From positions 948,001 through 1,012,000 of the forward strand of contig JAKOGI010000027.1 in NCBI GenBank assembly GCA_029747015.1: 64,000 bases of DNA, written 5' to 3'. Made by a program: the position numbers and the translations under genes. This DNA is from Carnegiea gigantea. Taxonomy: Eukaryota > Streptophyta > Magnoliopsida > Caryophyllales > Cactaceae. Positions 1-23,667 of the stretch are shown one piece after another; the stretch's first letter is position 1, and each line of letters opens with the position of its first letter. Under the pieces are notes generated by a model. It saw only the letters and a list, made by a program, of their open reading frames with translations. It did no database searches and had not been told where the DNA came from.

Positions 1-12480
<12,480 letters not shown>

Positions 12481-12900
12481 CTTCTTCTTCTTCCTCCTCT
12501 GCTTTCTCTCCCTACTCTCTCTCTCTCTCTGTGTTTCTCTCTCTTACTTTAATGGCGAAGGAGGGGAAGACAGACTGCAGAGACCTACCTGGCCCTGCTC
12601 TGTTCGCCTCATCAGCGCCAACCCAACAATGTTTTAGTTTTAGCTCACTCCCAATCCCCTGTATCGCACCCCACGTTTTCAATCCACGTGTCGCTCTCCC
12701 ATTCGCTGATACGCGCATATTCGCCAACCTTGACCGAATTTCGACTAAGTGCACGCCTCACCTCACCGCACCGAACCCCCCCACTGGGTTTATGAATCAC
12801 GCTGCACTGTCACTGGCTGGGCAGATCGCCACGCGCTTTAGAAGTACGTGACGTCACAGGCCACATCCAAGGGACGTGATTGGGACGGGAAGGTCACGCG
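12481..12900 (-). promoter_or_regulatory. Upstream region of the NDR kinase gene, with bZIP-type boxes
   Basis: This is the 5' flank of the kinase, read on the minus strand. It has a CT-rich stretch on the plus strand (12480-12545), so GA-rich in the transcript, which is common in plant 5' leaders. A G-box CACGTG lies at 12685-12690 and a palindromic C-box TGACGTCA at 12849-12856; both are classical bZIP sites. The transcription start cannot be fixed from sequence, and use of these boxes is inference. Confidence 0.45.
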
Positions 12901-14820
12901 CCATTGACGAGTGAGGAGAATGTGTTTAGTTGAAGGAGGCAGTGACTAAGTCTACTGTAATTTGGCACACACTGGATTGAGATCTATTGTGAACTGGCTT
13001 TTGAGAGAGAGAGAGGAGAGAGTGATACATTAGAGCATTTCCAGCCGTCAGCCTATTTTTTGACTCATGGGTGGGGCCTATCATTGTTACATCAATCTTT
13101 TTTTTAATTTTTTATTTTATAATTTTCACTCTCTTCAATGCAATGCTTACTACTTTGGCTCATCAAATAAAATAATACTAATGAATCCCACACCTAACCA
13201 TATTTAATTGTTTTAAATTTATATATTTTGGTTGGGTGTTTGAGTTTATTATGTTCGAAAAAAAGAACATGTGCAAATTTTTTTTTTAACGTAACATATG
13301 GTCGCACCATTTTTTATTTTTTGTTGTTTCGGTTGGTTATTGAAGTTTATTATATTTTCTTATTTGTGTGGGTTGGTTGGATTGGGTTTTAATTTGGAAA
13401 AAATAATTTACACATAAGAATTTGGTTGTCTACTTAATTACATTTTCGTTTGAAAATTACAACACTTGTAATTTTTAAAAATTGACACGTGCATGAATAT
13501 AAAAATTACATGAGTTGAACATTGAATAAATAAAGATACATTGGTTAACTTTGAACAGCAGCTTTTCCTTTTTTTTTACTTTCTCTGTTCAGCCCAGACT
13601 ACCCCAAAAAAAAAAACTGGCCCGGAATCAAAACAATGTCGTTTTGATTCCACTACCAGACAAAAAAAAAAAGAGACGCGGGCCTCTCGCCGAGCCCAGT
13701 CCCGCGGGCCACACGGTGCAGGCCCACGGGACGCCTCTCCCATCCCGCCCGCCTTTTTCATGGCCCGCGCGCCTTGCGCTGGGCCTGCTTTTAGGTGAAA
13801 TTTATATCATATATTTAGAAGTACATATTCTCATTCGTATACGTATTGTTTTAACGTGTATTTGTGATATAGATAATTTTTAATATATGATATTGACATA
13901 ATCTGTAAAAATTTGTACTCTTATGAGTATGATATAGACTTTGTCAATAGATTTGGATTGGCAATTTGTTTCCTAAATTATGGTTTGATAAATAAACTAA
14001 ATGTATTTTTGGATGTTTTGGTAGGTGGAGTGAAATGAGCTGGCTTCTTATTAAGTTAATCTCATTTTTAGATAAGATTTCTTGCTTTTGTTGTTTATTT
14101 TTTTACAATTTTAAATGATAGGTCCTTTACATATATACTAAGACGAAGACGATGGCAATAATAATTATCAATGAAGGTCTCACTTGCATGGGGTTTAGGT
14201 CATCATGGTGATCTAAAAGTAAGCAGTTTTAGTTATGTGTTTATCATGGCTTATAAATAAACCGATTCTAAGAGATTCACACAAAACAAGGGGGAAGTAT
14301 TTTAGATTGACAATCTTTTGACGTACAACAGATAGCAAAAACACTCTTTTACATATATATTACGGTGACTTAAATAAACGAAGACACATCTTATATATAT
14401 ATAGATGGGTGAAAGTTTACTTTTTGATTAGTTGCTGGATCAAAGTTTAGGTTAGATTGAGAAGATGTGTGTAATTTTGTCAATCATTCATTATATGACA
14501 ATCCCCTTGTTGTTTTGGTGTTTTAGGGATGAGGGGGAACTTCCAGATCAATTAAGACGTGTAGCACGATGTTCATTCTTTTCTATTTGCATATTTAGCT
14601 AAACTTAAATCAAAATAAATGGGATATTGATGAATGTAACCATTCGCGGTCCTTAAAAGAATCACTAAAAGGATTAGACTATAGAAGGACTTAATTATAC
14701 AATTAGTATATAGTACTTTATGGTGTACCCACTCCAAGAAGACCAAAAAAATAAAAACTAATATGCGCGCACATAACCGACCACTGTTTACATGCAAAAA
14801 TAGGTTCACAATAATAGTCT
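12901..14820. other. Intergenic DNA
   Basis: AT-rich DNA without a supported gene. At about 13025 a gagcatttccagcc-type motif, common at MITE ends, begins a low-complexity stretch. A small GC-rich block lies at 13670-13790, next to the palindrome at 13624-13651. The rest is plain. Confidence 0.4.
13624..13651. repeat. Perfect 11-bp palindrome with 6-bp centre
   Basis: GGAATCAAAAC and GTTTTGATTCC are exact reverse complements around the centre AATGTC. Palindromes with an AAAAC...GTTTT core are common near plant genes and transposons. The function here is unknown. Confidence 0.75.
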
Positions 14821-16796
14821 CTCTCTCTCACTCTCTCGGTCTCTCTCTCTTCGTCCCATCCCCTAATTCCTCTATATTTAATCTTCGATTTTGATTTTGA
14901 TCACTAAATTACTTTGTTTTTCCAATTCACAAGGCAATATCATTGAAATTTCATTCCATTTAATTTATATCTTCTTAAATTCAGCTCGATTCTTTATTTT
15001 AGGAGTGTTATGAGTAATCATTTCTCTATCCTCAATCAGCCTTGAAGATCCACAATCTGATTTGCCGAAGATTTGCTATTCTTTTTTGTTTAATTCAAAC
15101 TATTGTAAGAAATTTAGGGTTTTAATTTGTGTTATACTTTTTTTTTTGTTGTTTTCTATTTAATTCGCCCTGAAATTTTAGTTTTTCATTTCCTCAAAGT
15201 GTTATTTGACCGTTAATTACTCAATGGAGATTGTTAGAAGTTGAAAAAAATAGAAGGTCCCCCCGCCACTCAAAAAAAGTCTAATATGCTATACGAATAT
15301 GACCTTTTTCTGATTATTCTATCTCCAATGCTAATCGATATGTATTGTTTTTAATTAATCTGCACTACCTAATTTTGAATATAGCTTTTGTTTGTAATCC
15401 TATATTCGTCAGTTTGGTTTATTGAGGAATTTGAACGATAAGCATGTTCATTTGTTGTATTAGCGTGTTGTTTTCTTTGATGAAATTATCATATAGGCTG
15501 ATGTTTATCTATTAATATTATTGTTAGTAAAAATATACTTATTATTGATGAATGCAAGCTTTTGTTAGTGATAAATTTCATCTATTTTTGATGAGTGTCT
15601 GTAGAATAATTGGAGGTACTTAGTTCACAATGAATATGTCTTATTTTGTGATGAATATAGGTTTACTCTTCCCCATTAACCTAGGCTAATGTGTTCATTA
15701 TTGATGAGTACTACTTTCTCAAGTGGTGAATTTCATCTATGTATACTACATTTGTGTAACATATTGAATGTATATTGTCTATGATGATTACATCTTATAT
15801 TCATCGAAATGTGCTTATATTTTCTCATTAATATGGACAAATGTATTTATGATTGATGAATACTAGCTTTTCAAGGGATGAGTTTAATCTATTTATGATG
15901 AATTAGTGTAAATCATCTATTTAAATCGTATGATGATAATTCAATTTCTAATAATGGATGCGTATTTTGAGCGATGAGCATGAGCTTTTCGAGTTATGGA
16001 CAACAGCGATCTATGATGAATTTGTGTGAATATTGGATTTACTTTGTTTATAGTGAACCTATCTTTCACTCCAATGAATATGTGTTTATTCTTGTGCATG
16101 GACTTGGACTTATCAAAGAAGACTATCTTTTACATACTAACGAGTGCACTTTTTTAAAAAAGTAATAATGGAACTGTCTTATGAGATGATGAATATTCCA
16201 GCCAACATTTTATATATCATCTATTCATGAATATGTCATATGTAGTGATGAATACATGTTTCTTTTTTCTGATGAATCTAGTCAACATTTTATATATCAT
16301 CTATTCATGAATATGTCATATGTAGTGATGAATAGATGTTCCTTTTTTTTCTAATGAATCTAGTCAACATTTTATATATCATCTATTCATGAATATGTCA
16401 TATGTAGTGATGAATACATGTTTCTTTTTTTCTGATGAATCTGGATGTTTTACCAAGTATAGCATTTTGCTTTATGAATGTGCTTTTATTGTCCCATAAA
16501 AACGGGACCCATACTGGGAGATGTTGTTGCAGTGTGCTTTTATTGATGAGTATAAATCTTTTATTTGGCAAACCTATCTTATATGCTAATGGATATATAT
16601 TTTTTTTTAATTAGAATGTGGACTGTTTGTTGTTAAATTTGTCGTATATTTGATGAATTTGTCTCATATTGCTGACAAAATATATGTTGTTATTCTTGAT
16701 GACTGTGCTAATTATTAACGAATGTCTTATATGATACTTATGTCTTATATTTTGACGAGGATGTGCCTCTTTTTCAACAAATGTGTGTCATATATT
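14821..16796. repeat. AT-rich region with dispersed GATGAAT words
   Basis: After a CT-rich stretch (14821-14870), the region 15480-16800 is filled with variants of the word GATGAAT, such as gatgaatgcaagc, gatgaatatg and gatgaattt, at irregular spacing. No coding sequence was recognised. On the other side of the retroelement the same word recurs near 20637 and then as its reverse complement ATTCATC near 21060-21130, so this may be the subterminal region of a larger, older transposon. Confidence 0.45.
16201..16442 (+). repeat. Tandem repeat, three copies of an 80-82 bp unit
   Basis: Three near-identical units begin with caacattttatatatcatc at 16203, 16283 and 16365 and end with a t-rich stretch and gatgaatct. 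The copies differ by a few bases and by the length of the T run. Confidence 0.9.
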
Positions 16797-16801
16797 GATA
16801 A

Positions 16802-17429
16802 TGTTGGGTTTCGTGGCCCAAAATCCAAGTACCGGCACGGTGGGACCGTGCTACACAAGACACGGTCATGTCAAGACGAAGAACGTCCAGTCGAAGAGGA
16901 CAGAAAAACGGCACGGGGGTGTCGTGCCATGTGGCACGGCCGTGCCATGTGGCACTGGGTAACCGTGCCCCGTGGCACGGTCGTGCCCCGTGTTTTTACG
17001 CCGCCTCTTTCGGAAGGCGGTTAGGGTTCTGTTCGATGGGGGATTCCACCTGGCGGCTAGGGTTGCATGCGAAGGGGGAAAACCCTACTGTTTAGACCCT
17101 ATATAAAGAGGGTCAAGTCTAGGATCTAAATAACTCCAGTACTCATACATACATTGAGAGGTAGAAGTACTTTGTGAGAGATTACAATAGAGAGGTTGTA
17201 ATTCTACTCTTAGATCAAATCGCTGTGGTGATTGTGATCGTGTTGTATTCTTCCTACTCATAGTGAATTGTTCTGGTGCTGTCGCCGTCCGTGGTTTTTC
17301 CCGCATTGAGTTTTCCACGTTAAATCTCTTGTCTTCTTATTTCTGTTTTCTTTTATTCACTTGAATTCTGAATCTCTAACTCATCCTATCGCTTCCGCTA
17401 TTATTGTTGCTCTAATATTATTCCTAATA
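16802..17429 (+). repeat. Copia 5' LTR
   Basis: Runs from TGTTGGG to the bases just before the primer-binding site. The U3 part is full of CGTGCC/GGCACG words in both orientations. A TATA box (tatataaag) lies at 17100, followed by the probable R/U5 part. It matches 18901-19495 with scattered substitutions and one 18-bp length difference near 16930. The end lacks the usual CA, so the right edge is approximate. Confidence 0.8.
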
Positions 17430-17431
17430 AG

Positions 17432-17443
17432 TGGTATCAGAGC
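17432..17443 (+). promoter_or_regulatory. Primer-binding site for initiator tRNA-Met
   Basis: TGGTATCAGAGC directly follows the LTR. This is the standard plant LTR-retrotransposon minus-strand primer site, complementary to the 3' end of initiator tRNA-Met. Confidence 0.9.
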
Positions 17444-17455
17444 TTTGGTTATAGG

Positions 17456-18412
17456 ATGTCTTCTATCATGAAGGTAGAAATTCAGAAATTCGATGGGGAG
17501 ATTAGCTTTAATCTCTGGAAGGTGCAGATGAGAGCAGTTCTCATTCAGTACGGGTTGTGGAAGGTTCTGAGGGGACCTCACGTAAAACCTGAGAAGATGA
17601 CAGAAGAACAGTGGGCTGAAGATGTAAAGAAGAGACGTGGGTCGTTGACGGAGGACGAATGGGAGGAACTGGAGCTGAAAGCGGTTTCAGCCATACAGTT
17701 GTGCTTGGCACCACATGTCCTACGAGAGGTGCTTGATAAGACAACTGCGGTGGATCTTTGGGCTCGGCTGGAGGAACTCTACATGACGAAGAGTCTTGCC
17801 AACAAGATCCGTTTGAAGGAAAGGTTGTATACCTTTCGTATGGCTGAAGGTACCCCTGTCCAAAAGCATTTAAATGAGTTTAACTCTATTCTTGTTGACT
17901 TGGAGAGTCTAGATGTGAAAGTTGAGGATGAGGATAAGGCTATTTTGCTTGTTGTGTCGTTACCCCCTTCTTATAAACACTTTAAGGAGATTATGCTATA
18001 TAGTAATTATAATACTATATCGTTTGAAGATGTTAAGTCAAACCTATTGTCTAAGGAGAAGTTTGATCTTGACATTCATGCTGATTCTGCCGAGGGATTA
18101 GCAGTAAGGGGTACAACAACTGAAAAGGGGAATGGTAATAGGAGTGAAAACCGTTCTAAATCTAAAAATCCTCATGCTGGTAAAACCTGCAATTACTGTG
18201 GTAAATTGGGTCATATTATTGCTAACTGCTGGAAACTGCAAAAGAAGAAGGAGAAAGAGGACAATAATTCTCAGGAGCCTGCTGAAGTTTCATTTGCTGA
18301 ATCTAATTTTGATGGTGATGTTCTGTTTGCTACCTCTACTGAAGGGGGGAGTGATTCTGATTGGATTCTTGATTCTGGGTGTACCTATCATATGTGTCCT
18401 CACAAGGACTGA
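17456..18412 (+). pseudogene. Copia gag with start of protease, ended by a stop
   Basis: A 318-residue frame. It has the copia capsid region (KFDGEISFNLWKVQM near residue 10, the LxxxLxxxFxxLxxxL-type region around residues 130-200), a CCHC zinc knuckle (CNYCGKLGHIIANC, about residues 243-256), and the protease active-site region DWILDSGCTYHMCPH near the end. In copia elements a tryptophan usually follows this histidine-rich segment; here a TGA stands at 18410-18412, and the frame clearly continues past it. Gag packages element RNA in cytoplasmic particles. The capsid part is intact, so it could still be made. Confidence 0.85.
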
Positions 18413-18799
18413 TTTTCAACATATGATCCAATTGACTCAACTGTTGTTCACATGGGCAATAATGCCCAATGTAATGTAACTGAAATCGGTACTGTTAAAA
18501 TCAAGACCCATGATGGTGTTGTCAGGACTTTATCGAATGTTCGTCACGTTCCTGACTTGAAGCGTAACCTCATCTCGTTGGGTACCCTTGAATCCAAAGG
18601 GTGCAAATATTCAGCTGAAGGTGGAGTTCTGAAGGTCTCAAAGGGTAGTAGGATTCTGCTGAAGGGTTTGAGGCAAAGAGACCTCTATGTCTTGCAGGCA
18701 TCTATTGTGGCAGGTTATATGAAGGAAAGTTCATATAAGTCATCTCATAGAGCTAAGTTCAAGCATTGCTTGGACTCAGTTGGCATTCGCAGTATTTGA
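18413..18799 (+). pseudogene. Copia protease/integrase remnant fused to the end of pol
   Basis: The frame continues in phase after the stop, with the protease-to-integrase linker region (IGTVKIKTHDG, LSNVRHVPDLKRNLISLG, near 18487-18590). Then, at about 18745, it changes abruptly to a short segment (KFKHCLDSVG) that normally ends copia pol after RNase H. Most of integrase, all of reverse transcriptase and RNase H are therefore missing, removed by one internal deletion. The element cannot move without help from another copy. Confidence 0.75.
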
Positions 18800-18886
18800 G
18801 CGCCCTTCGGGGCATTGCCCCTTGGGAGGAGCATCACCCTTCGGGGTGCGATGACGGAGTCAGAAAGGAGTGATTGGAGATTTTGG

Positions 18887-18900
18887 TTTAAGGTGGAGAT
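18887..18900 (+). promoter_or_regulatory. Copia polypurine tract
   Basis: The purine-rich tttaaggtggagat lies immediately before the 3' LTR start TGTTGGG. It is the expected plus-strand primer of reverse transcription. Confidence 0.75.
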
Positions 18901-19500
18901 TGTTGGGTTTCGTGACTCAAATTCCAAGTACCGGCACGGTGGGACCGTGCTACACAAGACACGGGCGTGTCAAGACGAAGAACGTCCAGTCGAAGAGGAC
19001 AGAAAAACGGCACGGGGGTGCCGTGCCATGTGGCACTGGGTAACCGTGCCACGTGGCACGGTTGTGCCCCGTGTTTTTACGCCGCCTCTTTCGGAAGGCG
19101 GTTAGAGTTCTGTTCAAGGGGGGATTCCACCTGGCTACTAGGGTTACATGCTAAGGGGGGAAAACCCTATTTTTAGACCCTATATAAAGAGGGTCAAGTC
19201 TAGGATCTGAAATATCTCCAGTACCCATACATACATTGAGAGGTAGAAGTACTTTGTGAGAGATTACAATAGAGAGGTTGTAATTCTGCTCTTAGATCAA
19301 ATCACTGTAGTGATTGTGATCGTGTTGTATTCTTCCTGCTCATAGTGAATTGTTCTAGTGCTGTCGCCGTCCGTGGTTTTTCCCGCATTGAGTTTTCCAC
19401 ATTAAATCTCTTGTCTTCTTATTTCTGTTTTCTTTTATTCACTTGAATTCTGAATCTCTAACTCATCCTATCGCTTCCGCTATTATTGTTGTTCTAATAT
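18901..19500 (+). repeat. Copia 3' LTR with rearranged 3' end
   Basis: Matches the 5' LTR from TGTTGGG through the TATA box at 19181 to ctaatattatt. It then does not end as the 5' copy does: it jumps back to gttgctct and continues into ctgataccact, the reverse complement of the tRNA-Met primer site. The GCTCT shared at this join looks like a microhomology junction. Confidence 0.75.
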
Positions 19501-19507
19501 TATTGTT

Positions 19508-19890
19508 GCTCTGATACCACTTGTTGGGGAGATTCAAGGAGGGAGCCCACTTCAACAAAGGTCCATGGCAACAAGCCCGAGTGAGGTTCCATCCTAAAAC
19601 CAATTGGCAATAGGAGGAGTAGTCCACTTGACTTATATACCATGACCCTTCTTTTCAAACTCTCGATGTAGGACTTCTTTACTTATGTGTGATATTCCCA
19701 ACAATCTCCCCCTCACACATGAGTCTCTTTCACACCACATCAACACACAAGCTCCCCCTTGAGCGGAAGCATTTACCAAGGTGTCAAGCCACCACCATCA
19801 AGAGCTTATCCACACCACCGAGCCACGCTACAGCACACGTATTACCGCTCGATCAACACTTGCGTGTCATTTCACCAAGCTCCTTCATTG
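19508..19890 (-). mobile_element. TRIM-like element, left arm of inverted dimer
   Basis: Read on the minus strand this arm contains part of the internal region, a polypurine tract (gagggggagat), a 182-bp LTR (19703 to 19522, TGTTGGG...CCCAACA) and then a primer-binding site (agtggtatcagagc) before the junction to copia. There is no coding capacity, which fits terminal-repeat retrotransposons in miniature. Its near match to the right arm gives almost the same translation on opposite strands. Confidence 0.7.
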
Positions 19891-19898
19891 GATCTCCC

Positions 19899-20331
19899 CA
19901 ACAAGTGGTATCAGAGTCGATGGTGCGTTCGGCTAGGCGACAAAGGTGTGGCATGGTGGACCCCATGAATGAGCTTGGTGAAATGACACGCAAGTGTTGA
20001 TCGAGCGGTAATACGTGTGCTGCAGCGTGACTCGGTAGTGTGGATAAGCTCTTGATGGTGGTGGCTTGACACCTTGGTAAATGCTTCCGCTCAAGGGGGA
20101 GCTTGTGCGTTGATGTGGTATGAAAGAGACTCATGTGTGAGGGGGAGATTGTTGGGAATATCACATATAAGTAAAGAAGTCCCACATCGGGAGTTTGAAA
20201 AGAAGGATCATGGTATATAAGTCAAGTGGGCTACTCCTCCTATTACCAATTGGTTTTAGGATGGAACCTCACTTGGGCTTGTTGCCATGGACCTTGGTTG
20301 AAGTGGGCTCCCTCCTTGAATCTTCCCAACA
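19899..20331 (+). mobile_element. TRIM-like element, right arm of inverted dimer
   Basis: It begins with only the last few bases of a 5' LTR (tccccaaca, 19895-19905 region), then the primer site agtggtatcagag. A short non-coding internal region and a polypurine tract gagggggagat follow, then a complete 182-bp LTR (20150-20331). The LTR starts TGTTGGGAATATC and ends CCCAACA. The arm pairs with 19522-19890 from 19963 onward. Confidence 0.7.
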
Positions 20332-20336
20332 GATAA

Positions 20337-23300
20337 ATGTGTCTTTTTCATTATATATGGATCAATCTATTAATAGTTTTCTAATGGATGATTATTATGC
20401 TAACATATAAAGAGATTATCAAACTTCAAAAGATAATGAGACAATGAAGCTACTAAAAAAATTGATGAAGTGGACAAAAGGATTGTAGCATTTGATCATC
20501 ACATGGGGCAACAAGTAACAAAATGCAATGAGAATAACCATCAAATTGATGTGAAGAATGTCTCCACAGTAGATGATGAATATAAATAGGAGTAGATAAA
20601 TATATATTTTATTCCAAATTAAGAATTTCATCTATTCATGATGAATCCATTTAGATATTGAATGTACTTGATTTGTCTTCCTTTATCATACGAGAGAACT
20701 GTTTTTTTTTTCCTTATCATAAGCCATGTTTTTAATTGTTGAAATGTTTATTTAAATTTTTAAATTCATCAAGATGTTGAATGAGTTATAAATCTAGATG
20801 TATTAATTATATTCAATTGTGCACGTTTATTTAGTCAATCATTTATTTAAAATTTATTTCAAGTAGTTAAATTTGCAGAATGATTGTTATATAACTATTA
20901 TAATCATATTGTATATTCATCAGTAATATGTAATGATTGGTGAATGTATACTAATTATTTCGATTAAAGTACAAAAAAGCTTAATGAAAATGTGCAATTA
21001 ACTAATTAAAATTTTAATCAATTTTTTTTGGGGTCATAAAAGACATATAAGTACAAGAATTCATTATTATATGATACAATTCATCAAAAATACACATATT
21101 CATCAGTTTGTTTATCAAATTTATCAGTCAGGGACATTGAGTTGCATGCGTGCATTTTGACATGTGGAGTACTTACTTCATAGAGTACGGTATACTTTTC
21201 GCTTAACTATATGATGCAAATTCAATGGGTTTTATTTTATGAATACAAATTGGTTTTCATTAACAACAACGGCAAGAATACTTGACAAGGATTATGTAAG
21301 CGTGCTTAACATACGTGGGAGGTTGTGTCGTATTCATTGAAGTCATACATTTTTTTTTCTCTTCTTACAACTCCTATGTTGTATGTTATACTTAATGTTG
21401 TTTTAAGTAAGTATATCTTGTGTTTGTTACCTCTGTTTACAAACAATTTTCAATTTTTAAAATATTTCTTAAAATTTTTTATGTGGGTCGATTGGGATCG
21501 ACTTTCTATTGGCAGTCATATATTTAGAAGTAAGGTTGTCTACATCTAAATTTTCCAAAAACCTCATGAAAGTAGGATCCACATTACAAGTTATTGTTTG
21601 CATGTTTTTTCTTTTCTATTATGATAAGCAATAATCCAATTTAATCCTTCTGTAAGGCCACCAAGTTGGTTAGATTGGTTGAGATGAAAGAGTAACTTCA
21701 TTTGAGCATGTATGAGAATAGAGTAGTTAAAATATAAGTTCAACGAGGAACTGTGACATAGGGGCGAGTAACAGTCGATATAGTATATTCAATAAAATCT
21801 GACATTCTTTTTAAATTTCTTTTATAACATAGCAATTAGATGTATCTTTTTATGTTTGATATCTTTTAACGTTGCTATATTCACGTTTTCTATCCCACCT
21901 TTTAGTAGCCGAAACAAAATTTTTCAAGTATGCTTGCTCTTTGTCATATGGTGAATTAATATTTGCATCTCGCCTTGTTTGTCTTAAAAATTTTCATTCC
22001 TTAAGGGCACATTTTTATAAAATGAAATAATGAAACTCCTCAATTAATTAGTATCACACACTCTCTCACTCAAACAGACCATCGCTAGTCGCCGGAGGTG
22101 AAGGGTTATCCATTTGTTAACAACCCATCATCAGAATCACATGTCTCTAGCAAACCCACCTATGCCGGCATAATACTCATGCATACTTGTCTTATTCACT
22201 TCCTCTTTTCATTTGCGATGACAATGAGGACGACAAATGTTATCCTTATCACTATGTTCAATCGTTTTAACCATCACACTTACCATCTCCAGTCGGCTTC
22301 AGTTACAACTTAGTGACGAGCACTGCAAATTTCAATGATAATATTACTGCTAGCATTGAATCTCAATGTTGATTTCCATACTCCTATGGAAACAAACTGA
22401 AAAACTCAATAATTAATACCGCCCTAACTTTTTTACTTGTACTTTATTTTATATCTTTTAGATAAAGTGAGGGACAATGAAAGTGGAAAAACCTCTATAA
22501 AGGGCTTGAAGAAAAAGGTGGTTTGAAGATAATGGAGAAGTAAGAGAAATTGCAAAATGGACAATAAGTTTTGGGTCAGAGATGTATGTGATCAATGCAA
22601 TAAACTACATACAATCCAATAAGTTTAATTAAGATGCAATCATATTTGCATTAATATATTACGGTTATATTCTCTTTTTATTTTTTCCGACCATGTCATT
22701 CTGGCTCCAAGGGTTGGGAAGGTGAGTGACCCACAAGGTAGCCGAAGGTAGGGGGTAAGTCTTGTCATAGTAAAGGGTAAACCTTGCATTTGATGATATT
22801 CGAACCGTTAATCTCTTCTACTAAATGAAGAATACTTACAACTTGTTCACATGGTGTTCTTCATTATGATAATTGCGTTACATATGAACCTTGTAATTAC
22901 GGTTACATTGCGAAGAAGATTATCTCAACTTATGTAATTATGGTGACACCAATCAACCTAAGTAATTTCTTTTTTAATTTCTCTCCCTTTTCTGGTTTGC
23001 TTTATTTCCTTTATTCTCTCTTCATAAAATATCAGTATAATGTCTCATGCATGTCATGCAATTAACTCACTACATTATTTATGATTGCATTGCTTTTCTT
23101 AGGTAAACAAATATTACAATGTAATTGTTTTTACATTACATTACATTGAGTGACTAATTGCATTGAATAGTTAATTTCATTACACATTTATTGCATTACA
23201 TCCAACCCAGACATAACCCTTGTCCATAATCGTGTAATATAAACTCCAAAAATTAGCATTTGCATGGTTTGATGCCCAGTATAAATCGATTTTTAACTTG

Positions 23301-23667
23301 AAAATTTTAAAATAAAAAAAGCAAAGAACAAGAAATCGAACAAGTTAGCGTAAAATCTAAATGGGATTTCAAGTGGGGATTGGAATTTCGGGCAACAAAG
23401 GGTGGGAGAAAAGAGGGAGAGAGAATAGGAAAGAGAATAACGCAGGTTGAGAAAAGGGAGCAAGGAGACTCTAACAACGTAAAACTGACACCTTAAAACA
23501 ATAGGCAATAAACTTTGATTGTAGGTCACAAACCATTTATTTATCTAGATGATAACATATTACTGTCGGTGTGGAAGTGTGCGTTGCAATCTTCATCGAT
23601 AAATGTCTTTTCTTTTTTAAAATTCACGAAAATAATTTTAAAATTGAGAATATAACAATCATTTTAA
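20337..23667. other. AT-rich intergenic DNA
   Basis: No gene recognised. It continues the DNA interrupted by the retroelement, with ATTCATC words near 21060-21130. A possible decayed MITE lies near 22575-23215, with ttacattacattg-type words and a cattacatccaaccc end. The open frames here are short and have no recognisable domain. Confidence 0.4.

Larger units (their letters stand above)
16802..20331 (+). mobile_element. Composite LTR retroelement: deleted copia joined to an inverted TRIM dimer
   Basis: The unit begins TGTTGGG at 16802 with a copia LTR and ends CCCAACA at 20331 with the LTR of a different, much smaller element. Directly outside both ends is the same pentamer, GATAA (16797-16801 and 20332-20336), the target-duplication size expected for LTR elements. 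Inside, in order, are: copia 5' LTR, tRNA-Met primer site, gag plus protease remnant, polypurine tract, copia 3' LTR with a rearranged end, then two TRIM-like arms facing each other. The arrangement is seen directly; single-step integration is inference. Confidence 0.7.

Noticed and set aside
17085..17318. 77-codon minus-strand frame in the copia LTR
   Set aside because: It is antisense to the LTR and has no family; the LTR structure explains the sequence.
19689..20185. Two overlapping frames on opposite strands with nearly the same protein
   Set aside because: They are the two arms of the TRIM inverted repeat read on opposite strands. TRIMs are non-coding and the frames have no known domain.
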